Both the position numbers and the translations under genes were made by a program. The notes beneath the pieces were generated by a model, which was given only the letters and a program-made list of their open reading frames with translations, did no database searches and was not told the origin of the DNA. Below, in pieces: positions 26,001 through 34,392 of a stretch of DNA of 64,000 nucleotides (position 1 is the first letter of the stretch; the number at the start of each line of letters is the position of its first letter). The stretch is from Blastopirellula marina (GTDB taxonomy: Bacteria > Planctomycetota > Planctomycetia > Pirellulales > Pirellulaceae). Location: contig NZ_PUIA01000016.1 of the NCBI RefSeq assembly GCF_002967715.1, positions 1-64,000 on the forward strand, in the 5' to 3' direction.

Positions 26001-27738
26001 AAGTGTCATAGTCTTGCCAGGGATCCAAAGTGCTCGTATGCCGCTCTTGACCTCGCGATAGGAATGTCGTGAACTCCCTGTTCCAGTCGTGATTGGCGAA
26101 AACCGTTACTTCCTGTTGTCCTTCACGGAACGCATCGGCATAACGCAGCATGATCAGAGGTTCGCCGCTCGTGGTAACGTTGTATAGGGCGTTGGTATTT
26201 CCTTGCAGATAATCACTATTTCGCCAGAAAGAATCGAAGAACCCGAAATAGGATAACTTGTTAAGGGCATTCCAATACGATGCGGCTGCGGACGAGAAAG
26301 TGAGCAAGCTTTGGTTGAGTTGTCCGCGAGTTGCGGAAGAAATTCCTGGAAATGCGATTTGATTATCGCTCGGTGAGAAATACTGAATGCCTAGCCATCG
26401 GGCGGCTTGAATCATGGTCCCAGTATGCATGAAGTCACCGGTCTGACTTCCAATAAAGTGTTCGGCAAGCCCGTTGGCATTTGCGTGAGCGATCAGGGCA
26501 TCAGCAACGCGGTATTTGTGCAGGTTATCAACAATCACGCCATATGGTGCCGCCACACGCTCGACATCGGAAAACGCGGTGACAGCCCACTTCAGCGTGT
26601 CGGCACCAAATAATTCTGTATCGTTCGCTTGGTAACCCCAGGCACCTCTTCCGGTGCCGCTATCGGTTTGAGCAAAACCAAGCCAGTCGACACCTTGTTG
26701 GGTAAGCCATTCCCAACTGTATCCAGATGTATCACCTACCTGTATCGGTGTGCCTCCTAACGCACTGAGCGAGAGTGCGACAGCTGATAAGGCGGTAGCG
26801 TGACTGCCTACGGAAGTTGTATCAAAAGGAAAGTAGTAGCCAGAGAAGTAGACGCCAAATTCGTCTGTGGTACCTGGTAAACGATTGGCCGTAACGGGAG
26901 TTCCATTTGGGAAAAAGCCTGATTGATCTCCTTCATCGGACGATGGAACGGCAACAATCAACGCCGTGGAAACCACCTCGTTGAGCATCCGCATTGCCGA
27001 TTCGGCATACGGATCGGCATGCCAGCGTGCATCGTTGGTGGCTTCAAAGTTCTGTGGAATCGTTTGACCATACGAATCGAACGAGTCAGGTGCATAGGCA
27101 GGCAGGTGGGTGTTCGAGATGAAGAGTTTTATTGCTTGCGGTGTCACGTTATCGTAAGCGTACTCGGCCGTCATGCCTGACGTGAGATCGCCTGAACGGG
27201 TCAAGTTCCGATGCACGTACCACATCGATTCCTGCACCGACATCTGTTGGATCACTTCCAATTGCTGGGCAGTCCAGTTGCGTGGATCATTGGAAGGACG
27301 GAAGTCGTTCACGTAAATATGAAACGTGCCGAACGCTTCTTCGCCGCTGTCGAGTTCACGGATGCGGACTTGAACGTCTAGTTGTTGGTCGAAGCTGACG
27401 TTGGGGACCGTGAATGTCTGACCGATATCGTAGATGGTATCGGTGCCGTTGGTTGCGTTCACAATACGGCTCGGGTTGTTATCGAAGTTGCCGTCAAAGT
27501 CGGTGTCCCACCAGATTTCATAATCGCCACCCGAGTCGGCACCACGGGCGATTGCTTTGAGGGTGATGTTGCCTTGCTCGTGAACCGGGTGAGGGACGTC
27601 GGGTTGCCCTTGAATGAAAGGAATCGCAACAACTTCCAGGCCTGCTAATAAGCGTCGCGATTCGAGCATTTCCGACTTCAGTCGATTGGCTTGCGCTTTT
27701 CGGGAATTGGACTTCTTCACGCGGCTACGTTGGAACAT
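23020..27738 (-). CDS. giant surface protein: toroid-like domain, PKD, VCBS-type repeats, dockerin-like EF hands
   Basis: This is a 1572-residue protein. A basic leader followed by M-L-E-S-R-R-L-L-A-G (about 24-33) is the LEPR-x-LL-type signature of planctomycete secreted giants. Residues ~150-600 contain repeats of the G-R-G-A-W-G-Y ... D-T-L-K-W-A-V-T-A kind, suggesting an alpha/alpha-toroid (terpenoid-cyclase-like) fold. A PKD domain follows at ~620-700 and a cadherin-like segment at ~705-810. Three 100-residue VCBS-type repeats occupy 813-1112. Two EF-hand/dockerin motifs lie near 1383 and 1419 (D-S-N-D-D-G-K-I and D-Y-N-W-D-G-K-V). It is probably a Ca-binding cell-surface or adhesive protein. 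Enzymatic activity is unproven. Confidence 0.85.
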   Translation of the reverse strand: MFQRSRVKKSNSRKAQANRLKSEMLESRRLLAGLEVVAIPFIQGQPDVPHPVHEQGNITLKAIARGADSGGDYEIWWDTDFDGNFDNNPSRIVNATNGTDTIYDIGQTFTVPNVSFDQQLDVQVRIRELDSGEEAFGTFHIYVNDFRPSNDPRNWTAQQLEVIQQMSVQESMWYVHRNLTRSGDLTSGMTAEYAYDNVTPQAIKLFISNTHLPAYAPDSFDSYGQTIPQNFEATNDARWHADPYAESAMRMLNEVVSTALIVAVPSSDEGDQSGFFPNGTPVTANRLPGTTDEFGVYFSGYYFPFDTTSVGSHATALSAVALSLSALGGTPIQVGDTSGYSWEWLTQQGVDWLGFAQTDSGTGRGAWGYQANDTELFGADTLKWAVTAFSDVERVAAPYGVIVDNLHKYRVADALIAHANANGLAEHFIGSQTGDFMHTGTMIQAARWLGIQYFSPSDNQIAFPGISSATRGQLNQSLLTFSSAAASYWNALNKLSYFGFFDSFWRNSDYLQGNTNALYNVTTSGEPLIMLRYADAFREGQQEVTVFANHDWNREFTTFLSRGQERHTSTLDPWQDYDTFGSFVTLSTVTNSYTFNHGAPYWSSVVAGLAMTSATTNPPKYGSITLPTQAYAGQSLEFSLDPAPNFLAIQWDFDASNGLGWDTTGTADATGSTVNYTFSSPGIYTITARGVFADTTSYLYTRTLRVDINTPPVANNDSISTDQDSTVMFDVLVDNGSGADQDTDGNLDASLTTALTSPAKGILTQQADGNFTFDPNGEFDDLPAGQSTTVSFDYQIEDVAGATSTATVAITITGNNDAATIGGTLTGTTDEDTATAITGTATVSDVDTGEDAFTPQASTAGTYGTFTIDASGNWIYTLNPASVQDLPTGSSAQENFNIASFDGTTSQVAITITGNNDAATIGGTLTGTTDEDTATAITGTATVSDVDTGESSFTPQASTAGTYGTFAIDASGNWTYTLNPASVQDLPAGSSAQENFNIASFDGTTSQVAITITGNNDAATIGGTLTGTTDEDTATAITGTATVSDVDTGESSFTPQASTAGTYGTFAIDASGNWSFTLNPASVQDLSIGDHVDESFTVTTIDGTEEMISIRIDGVNDLAIPSIDTVTSFRFVGSEIEVTASATDVDGDDSSIDYQYAVYIDGNPTAAFSGGGVDQTQFAFTPTVAGEYRIELTAIDDDNGESTVDTTITVGTASLVSFQFADDGALPGGVNNNGPGPEALYHEWQDATGQLWITIDADVPNAPFDLTFQLTSTDNWLAEPQLVAHMANSSSWQHQQDANTLTTSGTLHGLDLSEYQAGDRVLLATIVYPDDLTEPAGLLMNKTGEYTTATNDHGVQLVYAQVSPSSQPFAVDQNVSGQFLPVVYDSNDDGKIGIADFAQFISQYSKAPNASNPEAYRFDYNWDGKVGINDFANFISHYGRKKGNPPATIVMPNPTPGQPQQSLVLEGESLASPELSLLAESSYPNGASEFTWLPPVASFDAASGSRRVESQESASDEIALTDDLAEVLPGISDHADFDLKVVDAIYQNDLLPESETLLTEDDDLNIYQLLAE
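24403..25302 (-). repeat. three tandem 300-bp coding repeats (VCBS-type)
   Basis: Units 25003-25302, 24703-25002 and 24403-24702 have an exact 300-bp period and long stretches identical at the DNA level. Each starts with codons for T-G-N-N-D-A-A-T-I-G-G. The third unit diverges in its last 40 codons. Near-identity implies recent duplication or gene conversion and makes the copy number prone to change or misassembly. Confidence 0.9.
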
Positions 27739-28018
27739 TCGTCGGTACTGCCTTGCCGGAAAGGTTCTTCTCAGAACTGCTGGATGTGAGCTTACGAAGG
27801 TGATTCTTAGTTGATATCGCGAATGAATCTATCGATTTTGATGACTAGTGTAGTTGGAATGGGGAGTGCGGTCTACCTTTGAAGTTTTGTAAATGCCGTA
27901 TATTGGGTATACGATTGGGGGGCACGCATATCGATGTCTCGAGCGTTCGAAACTCGCGTTCCCGGCAGCTATAATCACCCCCAACCTGCCACGCTCCTCT
28001 TCTTTCCTTGGAGGCCTT
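27739..28018. other. divergent promoter region of the giant protein and sulfatase genes
   Basis: 280 bases lie between two divergent genes. No firm promoter elements were identified. A short palindromic stretch (TATTGGGTATACGATTG, near 27900) is the only notable feature. Confidence 0.35.
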
Positions 28019-29464
28019 ATGCCTGTCGTGCGTCTTGTTTTGACCTCTTGCTGCGTGCTCGTGTTGCTGGCTTGGCTGGGGCGCGATTGTCGTGCTGAGA
28101 AGCCTAATGTGTTGTTCATCATTTCCGACGACCTGGGGAGCCAGTCGCTGGGGTGTTATGGAAACCAGCAGTGTCATTCGCCGAATATCGATGCGCTCGC
28201 ATCGCAGGGAATGAGGTTTCAGCGGACCTTTACGCAGTACCCGGTGTGTGGGCCTTCGCGGGCCTCGCTGATGTCGGGCATGTATGCCCAGGCGATTGGG
28301 GTGACCTCGAATGGAGCTTCCGACAATTTCACGAAGAACCTGGGGGAGCGGCCGACGCTTGCCCAGCACTTTAAAGACAACGGCTACTACACGGCTCGCG
28401 TGAGCAAGATCTATCACATGCGGGTACCTGGCGATATCACCGCCGGGGTCGATGGGCCGGATCATGCGGCATCGTGGACCGAGCGGTTCAACTGCAAAGC
28501 ACCTGAGCAGTGGAGCGAAGGAGAGCACGAGAACCTGGACAAAGTGCGTTTGAAGCCAGACCCCAACCGAGACATTCATTACCAACTTGGCTATGGCGGT
28601 GCGTTTTACGTGGTGAAGACCCCCGGCGATGGTGCCGAACAGGCCGACATGAAGGCCTCGGCCAAGGCGATCGAGATTCTCGAAGCTCGGGCCAAAGACA
28701 AGCAGCCATTCTTCCTGGCGGTAGGACTGGTGCGTCCGCATGTTCCGCTGGTGGCACCGGCATCCTTCTTTGAAGACTATCCGGCCGAGAAGATGATCTT
28801 GCCCGAGCAGGTCGATGGGGACTGGGACGATATTCCCAAGGCCGGCATCGTGAAGAACAGCCGCGGCAGTGGGCTCGACACGCAGCTGAAGAAACAGAAG
28901 GTGTTGGAAGCGTACTACGCAGCGGTCACGTTCATGGATGCCCAGGTTGGCAAGATGGTCGGGACGCTCGACCGGTTGGGCTTGGAGAAGAACACGATCG
29001 TCGTTTTCACCGCCGACCATGGGTATCATCTGGGCGAACATGAGTTCTGGCAGAAGATGAGTCTGCACGAAGAGTCGACACGCATTCCGCTGATCGTGCG
29101 CGTGCCGGGTAAGGATGCCGCGACCACGGCTGCGTTGAGCCAGCAGATCGATATCTACCCGACGTTGGCCGAGCTATGCGGCTTGAGCATTCCTGCCCAC
29201 GTGCAAGGGAAGAGTTTGGCTGCCGTTTGGAACGACCCCACGTCGACGATTCACGAAGAGGTTTACACGCTACGAAATCGCAACGATCATCTGCTGCGAA
29301 CCAGTCGCTGGGCACTCATTCGCTACGGTGACGACAGCATCGAACTGTACGACATGAAGAACGATTCGCAGCAGTTTTATAACCTGGCAGAAGATCCTCG
29401 GCACGCTACTTTGCGGAAGCAGTTGCAGGCCCGTTTGGATTGGAAGCTGGAATCAATCCAGTAA
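28019..29464 (+). CDS. exported sulfatase, iduronate-2-sulfatase-like
   Basis: This 481-residue type I sulfatase hydrolyses sulfate esters, probably of polysaccharides. A signal peptide spans about 1-26. The metal-binding I-S-D-D (D37/D38) and the formylglycine motif C77-G-P-S-R81 are intact. F-T-A-D-H-G-Y-H-L-G-E-H is the second metal/sulfate site typical of the iduronate-2-sulfatase branch. The ATG at 28019 has GAGG five bases before it; upstream in-frame codons are not needed. It requires a formylglycine-generating enzyme, not encoded in this window. It ends at a bidirectional terminator. Confidence 0.92.
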   Translation: MPVVRLVLTSCCVLVLLAWLGRDCRAEKPNVLFIISDDLGSQSLGCYGNQQCHSPNIDALASQGMRFQRTFTQYPVCGPSRASLMSGMYAQAIGVTSNGASDNFTKNLGERPTLAQHFKDNGYYTARVSKIYHMRVPGDITAGVDGPDHAASWTERFNCKAPEQWSEGEHENLDKVRLKPDPNRDIHYQLGYGGAFYVVKTPGDGAEQADMKASAKAIEILEARAKDKQPFFLAVGLVRPHVPLVAPASFFEDYPAEKMILPEQVDGDWDDIPKAGIVKNSRGSGLDTQLKKQKVLEAYYAAVTFMDAQVGKMVGTLDRLGLEKNTIVVFTADHGYHLGEHEFWQKMSLHEESTRIPLIVRVPGKDAATTAALSQQIDIYPTLAELCGLSIPAHVQGKSLAAVWNDPTSTIHEEVYTLRNRNDHLLRTSRWALIRYGDDSIELYDMKNDSQQFYNLAEDPRHATLRKQLQARLDWKLESIQ

Positions 29465-29485
29465 GATCGAACGCAGGTACCAAAA

Positions 29486-29524
29486 AGAAAGGCCGCCGAG
29501 GTGAGTGCCATCGGCGGCCTTTTT
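29486..29524. terminator. bidirectional terminator between sulfatase and TIM-barrel genes
   Basis: AGGCCGCCGA and TCGGCGGCCT pair around GGTGAGTGCCA, with A-rich sequence on the left and five T on the right. It serves both convergent genes. Confidence 0.8.
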
Positions 29525-29542
29525 CGTTGCTTGATCGAAGCG

Positions 29543-30388
29543 TTACGACGCAGCGGTCTTGCACGCTTCGGAGGCGATCGCCAGGCACTCGCGAATGTCG
29601 GCGGTTGGATCGCTGGGGTTCTCTTCGTATTCCAGCGACAGGCAGCCGTCGGCTGGGAAGTCGACCTGCTTCAGAGCGCGGAAGACACCCACAACGTCGA
29701 GGTGCCCCTTGCCGAGGATAACACCCTTGGTGCGTTCCTTTTGTTCGGCGAAATCTTTCAGGTGGATACCGTACAGGCGACCTTTGAGCAGGCGAATCAC
29801 TTCGACTGGATCTTCACCACTGCGAATGTAGTGACCCAGATCGGCACATGCACCGATGCGGGGATCGTGATCTTTGACGGCGTTCAGCACGTCGAGGGCC
29901 GTGTTGTAACGATGCGACGGGCCGTGGTTGTGAATGGCGATGCGAATGTCGTACTGATCGACCAGCTTGTCGAGGCTCTCGAATGCGTCAGGCGTTGGAT
30001 CGGCCGAAAGGTTCTTGATACCGGCGGCTTTGGCAAACTTGAAGAGGGCTTCGTTCTTGGCGTGGTCCTTGCTGAAGCCGTGAACGCCGTGACCATACAT
30101 GGCCATGCCGTGCTCGGCCATCTTCTGCTTCATCGCGGCGATTTCTTCAGGGGAAGAGGTTGGCGAGAAGTGACCACCGAAGAACTCGAGATGAGCACAA
30201 CCGAGTTCGCCGGCCGTGTTGATGGCTTTGTCGACGTCGAATCCACGCAGCGAGTAGCTTTGCAGCCCGACCTTGAATCCAGGGAAGCGATCGGGATCGT
30301 ACTTCGCCCACACGCTACGGCCAGGGATGGCAGTTGCGGCGACGGCTGCCGAGGCGGCGGCCAGGAACTGACGACGAGAGAGCACCAT
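29543..30388 (-). CDS. Tat-exported sugar phosphate isomerase/epimerase-like TIM-barrel protein
   Basis: This is a 281-residue protein from the ATG at 30388 (AGGA eight bases upstream). The N-terminus S-R-R-Q-F-L-A-A-A plus a hydrophobic stretch is a twin-arginine signal, so it folds before export. The body is an AP-endonuclease-2/xylose-isomerase-like barrel with metal-ligand patterns Y-S-L-R, H-N-H-G, A-D-L-G-H and L-E-Y-E-E. Such proteins are abundant in planctomycetes with mostly unknown sugar substrates. It is convergent with the sulfatase. A longer upstream in-frame extension was discarded. Confidence 0.85.
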   Translation of the reverse strand: MVLSRRQFLAAASAAVAATAIPGRSVWAKYDPDRFPGFKVGLQSYSLRGFDVDKAINTAGELGCAHLEFFGGHFSPTSSPEEIAAMKQKMAEHGMAMYGHGVHGFSKDHAKNEALFKFAKAAGIKNLSADPTPDAFESLDKLVDQYDIRIAIHNHGPSHRYNTALDVLNAVKDHDPRIGACADLGHYIRSGEDPVEVIRLLKGRLYGIHLKDFAEQKERTKGVILGKGHLDVVGVFRALKQVDFPADGCLSLEYEENPSDPTADIRECLAIASEACKTAAS

Positions 30389-30823
30389 GATGGATGATCC
30401 TTTGCGGAATTGGAGGAGGGTATTTGATGGACGGCTCATTATAACTGCCCATCTTGGCTGTTTCATCCCAATGAAGGAGGTTCGGGGTGCCTTTGTAGAT
30501 TTCCTAGCTTCGCGCGTTGAATTGCGAGAATCGCGTGTCGATTTTTCGCAACATGCACCGTGCGATCACGATAACCTTTTGGCCGTGAATAATGCGCTAA
30601 CGAGTAGGCCGGTAACGAGTCCAGCACGCAGGTATGAATTTGAAGATTCAAACGAGTCGCTCGTACGTGCATTGATCGCCCCTTACGAGTGGAAAAATCA
30701 GGGCAGACTCAGCGTTTTTCGTAGAAAGACCAAGTTGCAAACTTGGTGTAAAAGTGCGAAAGCGAAGTTGTTTACAGAAAAAATACCGCTGAATTGTGAA
30801 AGGGCCTTAACTTGGAGACGCAG
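30389..30823. other. intergenic region
   Basis: About 435 bases lie between the TIM-barrel gene start and a small rightward frame. No supported gene, hairpin or repeat. The TIM-barrel promoter should be at the left end. Confidence 0.35.
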
Positions 30824-31066
30824 ATGCCTATAGTGGAGTTGGCTATCAGAAACCCACCTTTCGCCATGTCGCAGGATGCGATTCCTCTCCCCCAGGAAGC
30901 GATTTCAAGGAAACGGCTTCCCTCGGATTTTCTCTTGGAAAAGGAGAACGCATTGCATCCAGTTACTCAGCTTGCCCAAAAGCCGGAAGTTCGCCAATAC
31001 GCCGTATTTCTCGTGATTCACGCGTTAGTATACGGTATCGGATTCACCGTTGCGTTATTGCCGTAA
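30824..31066 (+). CDS. small protein with C-terminal membrane helix, unknown
   Basis: This 80-residue frame has GGAG six bases before the ATG at 30824. Residues ~55-77 (Y-A-V-F-L-V-I-H-A-L-V-Y-G-I-G-F) form one hydrophobic helix; the rest is polar. No family was recognised. It is convergent with fhcB, 20 bases between stops. The expression signal makes it more credible than chance, but there is no homology support. Confidence 0.5.
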   Translation: MPIVELAIRNPPFAMSQDAIPLPQEAISRKRLPSDFLLEKENALHPVTQLAQKPEVRQYAVFLVIHALVYGIGFTVALLP

Positions 31067-31086
31067 GGTAAGAGGCTCATTCTTCG

Positions 31087-32397
31087 TCAGGCCGAAATCC
31101 TCTCCAACATGGCCTGAACTGCTTCCTCTGCCGCCGGTAGATTCTCCTGAGTTAGTGCTCGGATCGGCAACGGCATATCGTCCATGCGAGACATCGTCCC
31201 GCTGTCGGTGAAGCCTGGTCTTTTAATCGGGAAGAACACGCTTGGCGTGAAGTCCATCGCCCACTTGCGATGCCCTAAGACCACCGTGGGTATCTTCGCC
31301 AGCGTTTGACGTGCGGACTCTGGCAGATTGGCCAGCCAAGGTCCTTCCCAGAAAACGGCCGCATCGACGCGCCCCTGCGCGAGGAGTTTGGTTGCCGAGA
31401 GATTGTCGGGATCGAACTGCGGAATACCTTGCGTGAGCGTGGCACCGCCAGGGTAGCCGGTTCGTGAAGCGACCACGCCACCAGCACCAACCCAGTTGGG
31501 GCCTGGACGCAAGATCGAGATGGCCCCACGCGTTTGCTCGTGCATCGGCCGCACGAACTGGGCGAGCAGTTCCAGCGGAACCCGGCCTGCTTCTCGGCGC
31601 AGGAATTCATCACCCAGCACAAACACAAAATACTTCGAACGGCACAGTTGCTCGTAAAGCTGCGCGAGCTGATCGTTTGCCATGTCTTGTGTTTCGTCGA
31701 GCACGCTGCGATGGTCTGGCTTGCCTTGTGCCAGACCGATCAAGTGATGCAATGCGGCGATTTGCTGCGTTGGCTTCAGGGGGATGAACGAGTCGCACGC
31801 ATCGGTTGTTTTGTTCGGCGTGCCAATGCCCACGAGCGTTCGATCATTTCTTCCGCCTGGCACAAAGCGTCCGGTCGCTTCCACGCTATATCGCTGCCAG
31901 TGTCGCAGATGGGTTGTCTGCGGGTCGCAGCCCCAGAAGATCACCAAGTCGGCTCGCTGGCGGATTTCACCCAGCGAGCACGTGACGAGCCCTGTCGTTT
32001 GAATGGTGCGTCCGGTGGGATCGTAGAAGGTTGGGTGCGTCGCATCGACGATTCCCCCGACGCGGTCCGCCAGGTCAATCGTGCGTCGTACGGCTTCGCT
32101 CGAGGTTTCTCCCAGGCCGAAGAAGAGGGGAGCTTTCGCGGCTTGCAGGATCTCGGCGGCGCGCTGCGTGCCCTGGGCCGTGGTGGCCAGGCTACCGTCC
32201 ACGCGGCAATCGTCTGCCGATAGGCCTGGCTGCCGATAGTAGGCGTTCGCCATCGCGCAGGGGGGCTCGATCGATTGTACCTGGCCATTGGCGAGGCCGA
32301 TTGTCAGGTCATCGCACAGGCATCCACAGCCGGGGCAGGGGACATCGTGATGGAGTTCAAGCTGGGAAGTTTCCGCTTTGGTCATCCGCTCTGGCAT
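31087..32397 (-). CDS. fhcB: formyltransferase/hydrolase complex subunit B (formylmethanofuran dehydrogenase subunit B family)
   Basis: This 436-residue protein belongs to the molybdopterin-oxidoreductase-like FwdB/FmdB/FhcB family. In bacteria the Fhc complex hydrolyses formyl-methanofuran analogue to formate in the tetrahydromethanopterin C1 pathway. The N-terminal C-P-G-C-G-C-L-C-D-D-L matches the family's Fe-S segment, and L-G-E-I-R-Q-R-A-D-L-V-I-F-W-G-C-D-P is diagnostic. Where archaeal FwdB has a metal-ligand Cys before His, this protein reads A-T-H-P (about residues 119-122), consistent with the non-redox bacterial form (from memory). The fhcA, C and D genes are not in the window, so it stands alone. 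Confidence 0.85.
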   Translation of the reverse strand: MPERMTKAETSQLELHHDVPCPGCGCLCDDLTIGLANGQVQSIEPPCAMANAYYRQPGLSADDCRVDGSLATTAQGTQRAAEILQAAKAPLFFGLGETSSEAVRRTIDLADRVGGIVDATHPTFYDPTGRTIQTTGLVTCSLGEIRQRADLVIFWGCDPQTTHLRHWQRYSVEATGRFVPGGRNDRTLVGIGTPNKTTDACDSFIPLKPTQQIAALHHLIGLAQGKPDHRSVLDETQDMANDQLAQLYEQLCRSKYFVFVLGDEFLRREAGRVPLELLAQFVRPMHEQTRGAISILRPGPNWVGAGGVVASRTGYPGGATLTQGIPQFDPDNLSATKLLAQGRVDAAVFWEGPWLANLPESARQTLAKIPTVVLGHRKWAMDFTPSVFFPIKRPGFTDSGTMSRMDDMPLPIRALTQENLPAAEEAVQAMLERISA

Positions 32398-32562
32398 CTC
32401 TGGGGGTGGAAAGAATGCAACGGGATGTCGCCAGTATAACGCCCTGGGGGCAAAAATCGGGGCCTGTCATCGAATCAGGCCGCAATATTCGCTAACTTGA
32501 AACGAATCCTCATTTGCCGAGTCCCTTGTTGCCATCGCTTGTCGATCAGGAACCCTAGCCGT

Positions 32563-33207
32563 ATGAAGTGCCCCAGTTGTGGAGCCAATTTGCTGGAAGA
32601 CTCGTTAACGTGCGAGTTTTGCGGTTCGCGTACGACATCCCCCAACCAACAGCACGATCGGGACATTTTCCGACGCATCCAGCTTTCTCCGTTGTATGTC
32701 GATCGACTCTCGGCACAGCGCATCGAAAAGTTGCCCAAGCCAGGCATCGGGCAGATGATCTTTCTGGGGGTCTTTTTCACGATGTTTTGTGGCATCTCCC
32801 TGTTCATTGCCGTGATGGCGATTGGGATCGGCGGAGTGGCCAGCATGAGCGAACAGGCGTTCCCGTTTTCAATCATCCCGTTTTGTATGGGGATTGTACC
32901 TCTGGGGATGTTCGTGATGGGCGTGTTCATGGCGATCCGTATGTTCCAAAACTTCCAGACGATGCGCGATGGCAAGGTCGATGCCATCGCGGCGATTGTC
33001 ACCGGGAAACGCACTCAGGTTTCCGGCGGAGGTGAGAACAGTTCGGCCAGCACCAGCTACTTCGTGACGTTCGAGTTCGAAGATGGCCAGCGCAGGGAGT
33101 TTCCGGTCTTGGATGGAAGTCTCTATGGGCGAGTTTCTGAAGACGACGCAGGCGTTCTCTTTTCCCGCGATAAATTCGCCGTCGATTTCGATCGCGTGAG
33201 GGTTTAG
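32563..33207 (+). CDS. zinc-ribbon membrane protein
   Basis: This is a 214-residue protein from the ATG at 32563. It begins with a zinc ribbon, M-K-C-P-S-C-G-A and C-E-F-C-G-S (two CxxC pairs). Two transmembrane helices lie at about 68-95 and 105-130, and a soluble C-terminal domain of beta character follows (Y-F-V-T-F-E-F-E-D-G-Q-R-R-E-F). The layout resembles DUF2500-like membrane proteins. Function unknown. Confidence 0.7.
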   Translation: MKCPSCGANLLEDSLTCEFCGSRTTSPNQQHDRDIFRRIQLSPLYVDRLSAQRIEKLPKPGIGQMIFLGVFFTMFCGISLFIAVMAIGIGGVASMSEQAFPFSIIPFCMGIVPLGMFVMGVFMAIRMFQNFQTMRDGKVDAIAAIVTGKRTQVSGGGENSSASTSYFVTFEFEDGQRREFPVLDGSLYGRVSEDDAGVLFSRDKFAVDFDRVRV

Positions 33208-33231
33208 TACTCACATAGGAAGAAGAGGACT

Positions 33232-33408
33232 GACCACGGATTTCACGGATGAACACGGATAAGAGTTGATGGAATAGGTCGTAGGATGGCTACCGACGTC
33301 CTCGGCGGATAGCCATCTTTTTCATAGATTCAAGATGGCTATCGCCTCGGAAGGCGTAGCCATCCTACGACCAGCTAACTCAAAACCTATCCGTGTTCAT
33401 CCGTGGTC
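33232..33408. repeat. nested intergenic inverted repeat
   Basis: The outer arms, near GACCACGGAT...GAACACGGATA (33232-33261) and TATCCGTGTTCATCCGTGGTC (33388-33408), are complementary apart from a short insertion. The inner arms GGTCGTAGGATGGCTAC (33277-33293) and its complement (33356-33372) are exact. The centre holds AGCCATCTT/AAGATGGCT. The phrase ACGGATGAACACGGAT is a dispersed intergenic motif I recall from other planctomycetes. No protein is encoded. Confidence 0.8.
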
Positions 33409-33548
33409 AGAAATTCTTCTCTTGTTTCTCGCTGAATTCGCTCCGAATCCCCTCCATAACATGTCGGGACTTGTGGCTCGAAGGGAACGTGGCATAATCG
33501 GGGGCTACGTTGGCCCATCTGTTCAGTTCCAAACGGGAATGCCCGCTC

Positions 33549-34376
33549 ATGCTCGATCTGTACGACAAAATCCAGGACGCATTGAAAGTTATCCAAGCGA
33601 AATGGAACAAGACCCCCAAGGCTGGCATCATCCTGGGCACTGGGCTGGGCGGCCTGGTGGAAGAGATCGAGGAAGAGGCCTCGTTTGAATACACCGACAT
33701 CCCGCACTTCGCCGCTTCGACGGCGACCAGCCATCGCGGCCGGTTGGTTTGCGGTACGCTGTGTGGGGTTCCGGTCGTGGCGATGGAAGGCCGTTTCCAC
33801 ATGTACGAAGGGTACTCGCTCAAGCAGATTACCCTGCCAGTACGCGTGATGAAGGCCCTGGGTGCCGAACTGCTGCTGTGCTCGAACGCGGCCGGCGGTA
33901 TGAACCCGTTCTATAACTGCGGCGACATTGTGCTGATCGACGATCACATCAACTTGATGGGGGATAACCCGCTGATCGGTATCAACGACGATCGCCTTGG
34001 GCCACGCTTCCCGGATATGTGTGCCCCGTACGATCACGAGCTGATCGACAAGGCTCTGGGCATCGCTCGCAAGGAAGATATCGTTGCGCATCGGGGCGTA
34101 TTCGTGGCGGTCGCCGGGCCGAACCTCGAAACGCGTGCCGAGTACCGCTTCCTGCGTGCTATCGGCGCGGACCTGGTCGGCATGAGCACCGTGCCGGAAG
34201 TGATTGTCGCGGTACACTGCGGGCTGAAGACCGTTGGCTTCTCGATTGTCACTGACTTGTGCCTGCCGGATGCCTTGAAGCCAGCCGATGTGGCCGAGAT
34301 CATTGCGATTGCCAACAAAGCAGAACCGAAGCTGCGAACGCTGGTCAAAGGTGTGCTGACAGAGTACGCCGGTTAG
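33549..34376 (+). CDS. purine nucleoside phosphorylase paralog 1 (Asp at the purine-recognition position)
   Basis: This 275-residue trimeric-type (family II) PNP catalyses phosphorolysis of purine nucleosides to base and pentose-1-phosphate. Conserved sites are present: G-T-G-L-G phosphate loop, G-R-F-H-M-Y-E-G-Y, A-G-P-N-L-E-T with the purine-contacting Glu, and M-S-T-V-P-E. At the position of human Asn243 it has Asp (D236 in I-V-T-D), which in the known enzyme shifts preference toward 6-aminopurines. It probably forms an operon with the paralog 115 bases downstream. Start chosen at the ATG matching the family N-terminus; the ribosome site is weak. Confidence 0.9.
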   Translation: MLDLYDKIQDALKVIQAKWNKTPKAGIILGTGLGGLVEEIEEEASFEYTDIPHFAASTATSHRGRLVCGTLCGVPVVAMEGRFHMYEGYSLKQITLPVRVMKALGAELLLCSNAAGGMNPFYNCGDIVLIDDHINLMGDNPLIGINDDRLGPRFPDMCAPYDHELIDKALGIARKEDIVAHRGVFVAVAGPNLETRAEYRFLRAIGADLVGMSTVPEVIVAVHCGLKTVGFSIVTDLCLPDALKPADVAEIIAIANKAEPKLRTLVKGVLTEYAG

Positions 34377-34392
34377 TAACGGCACGCGACTA

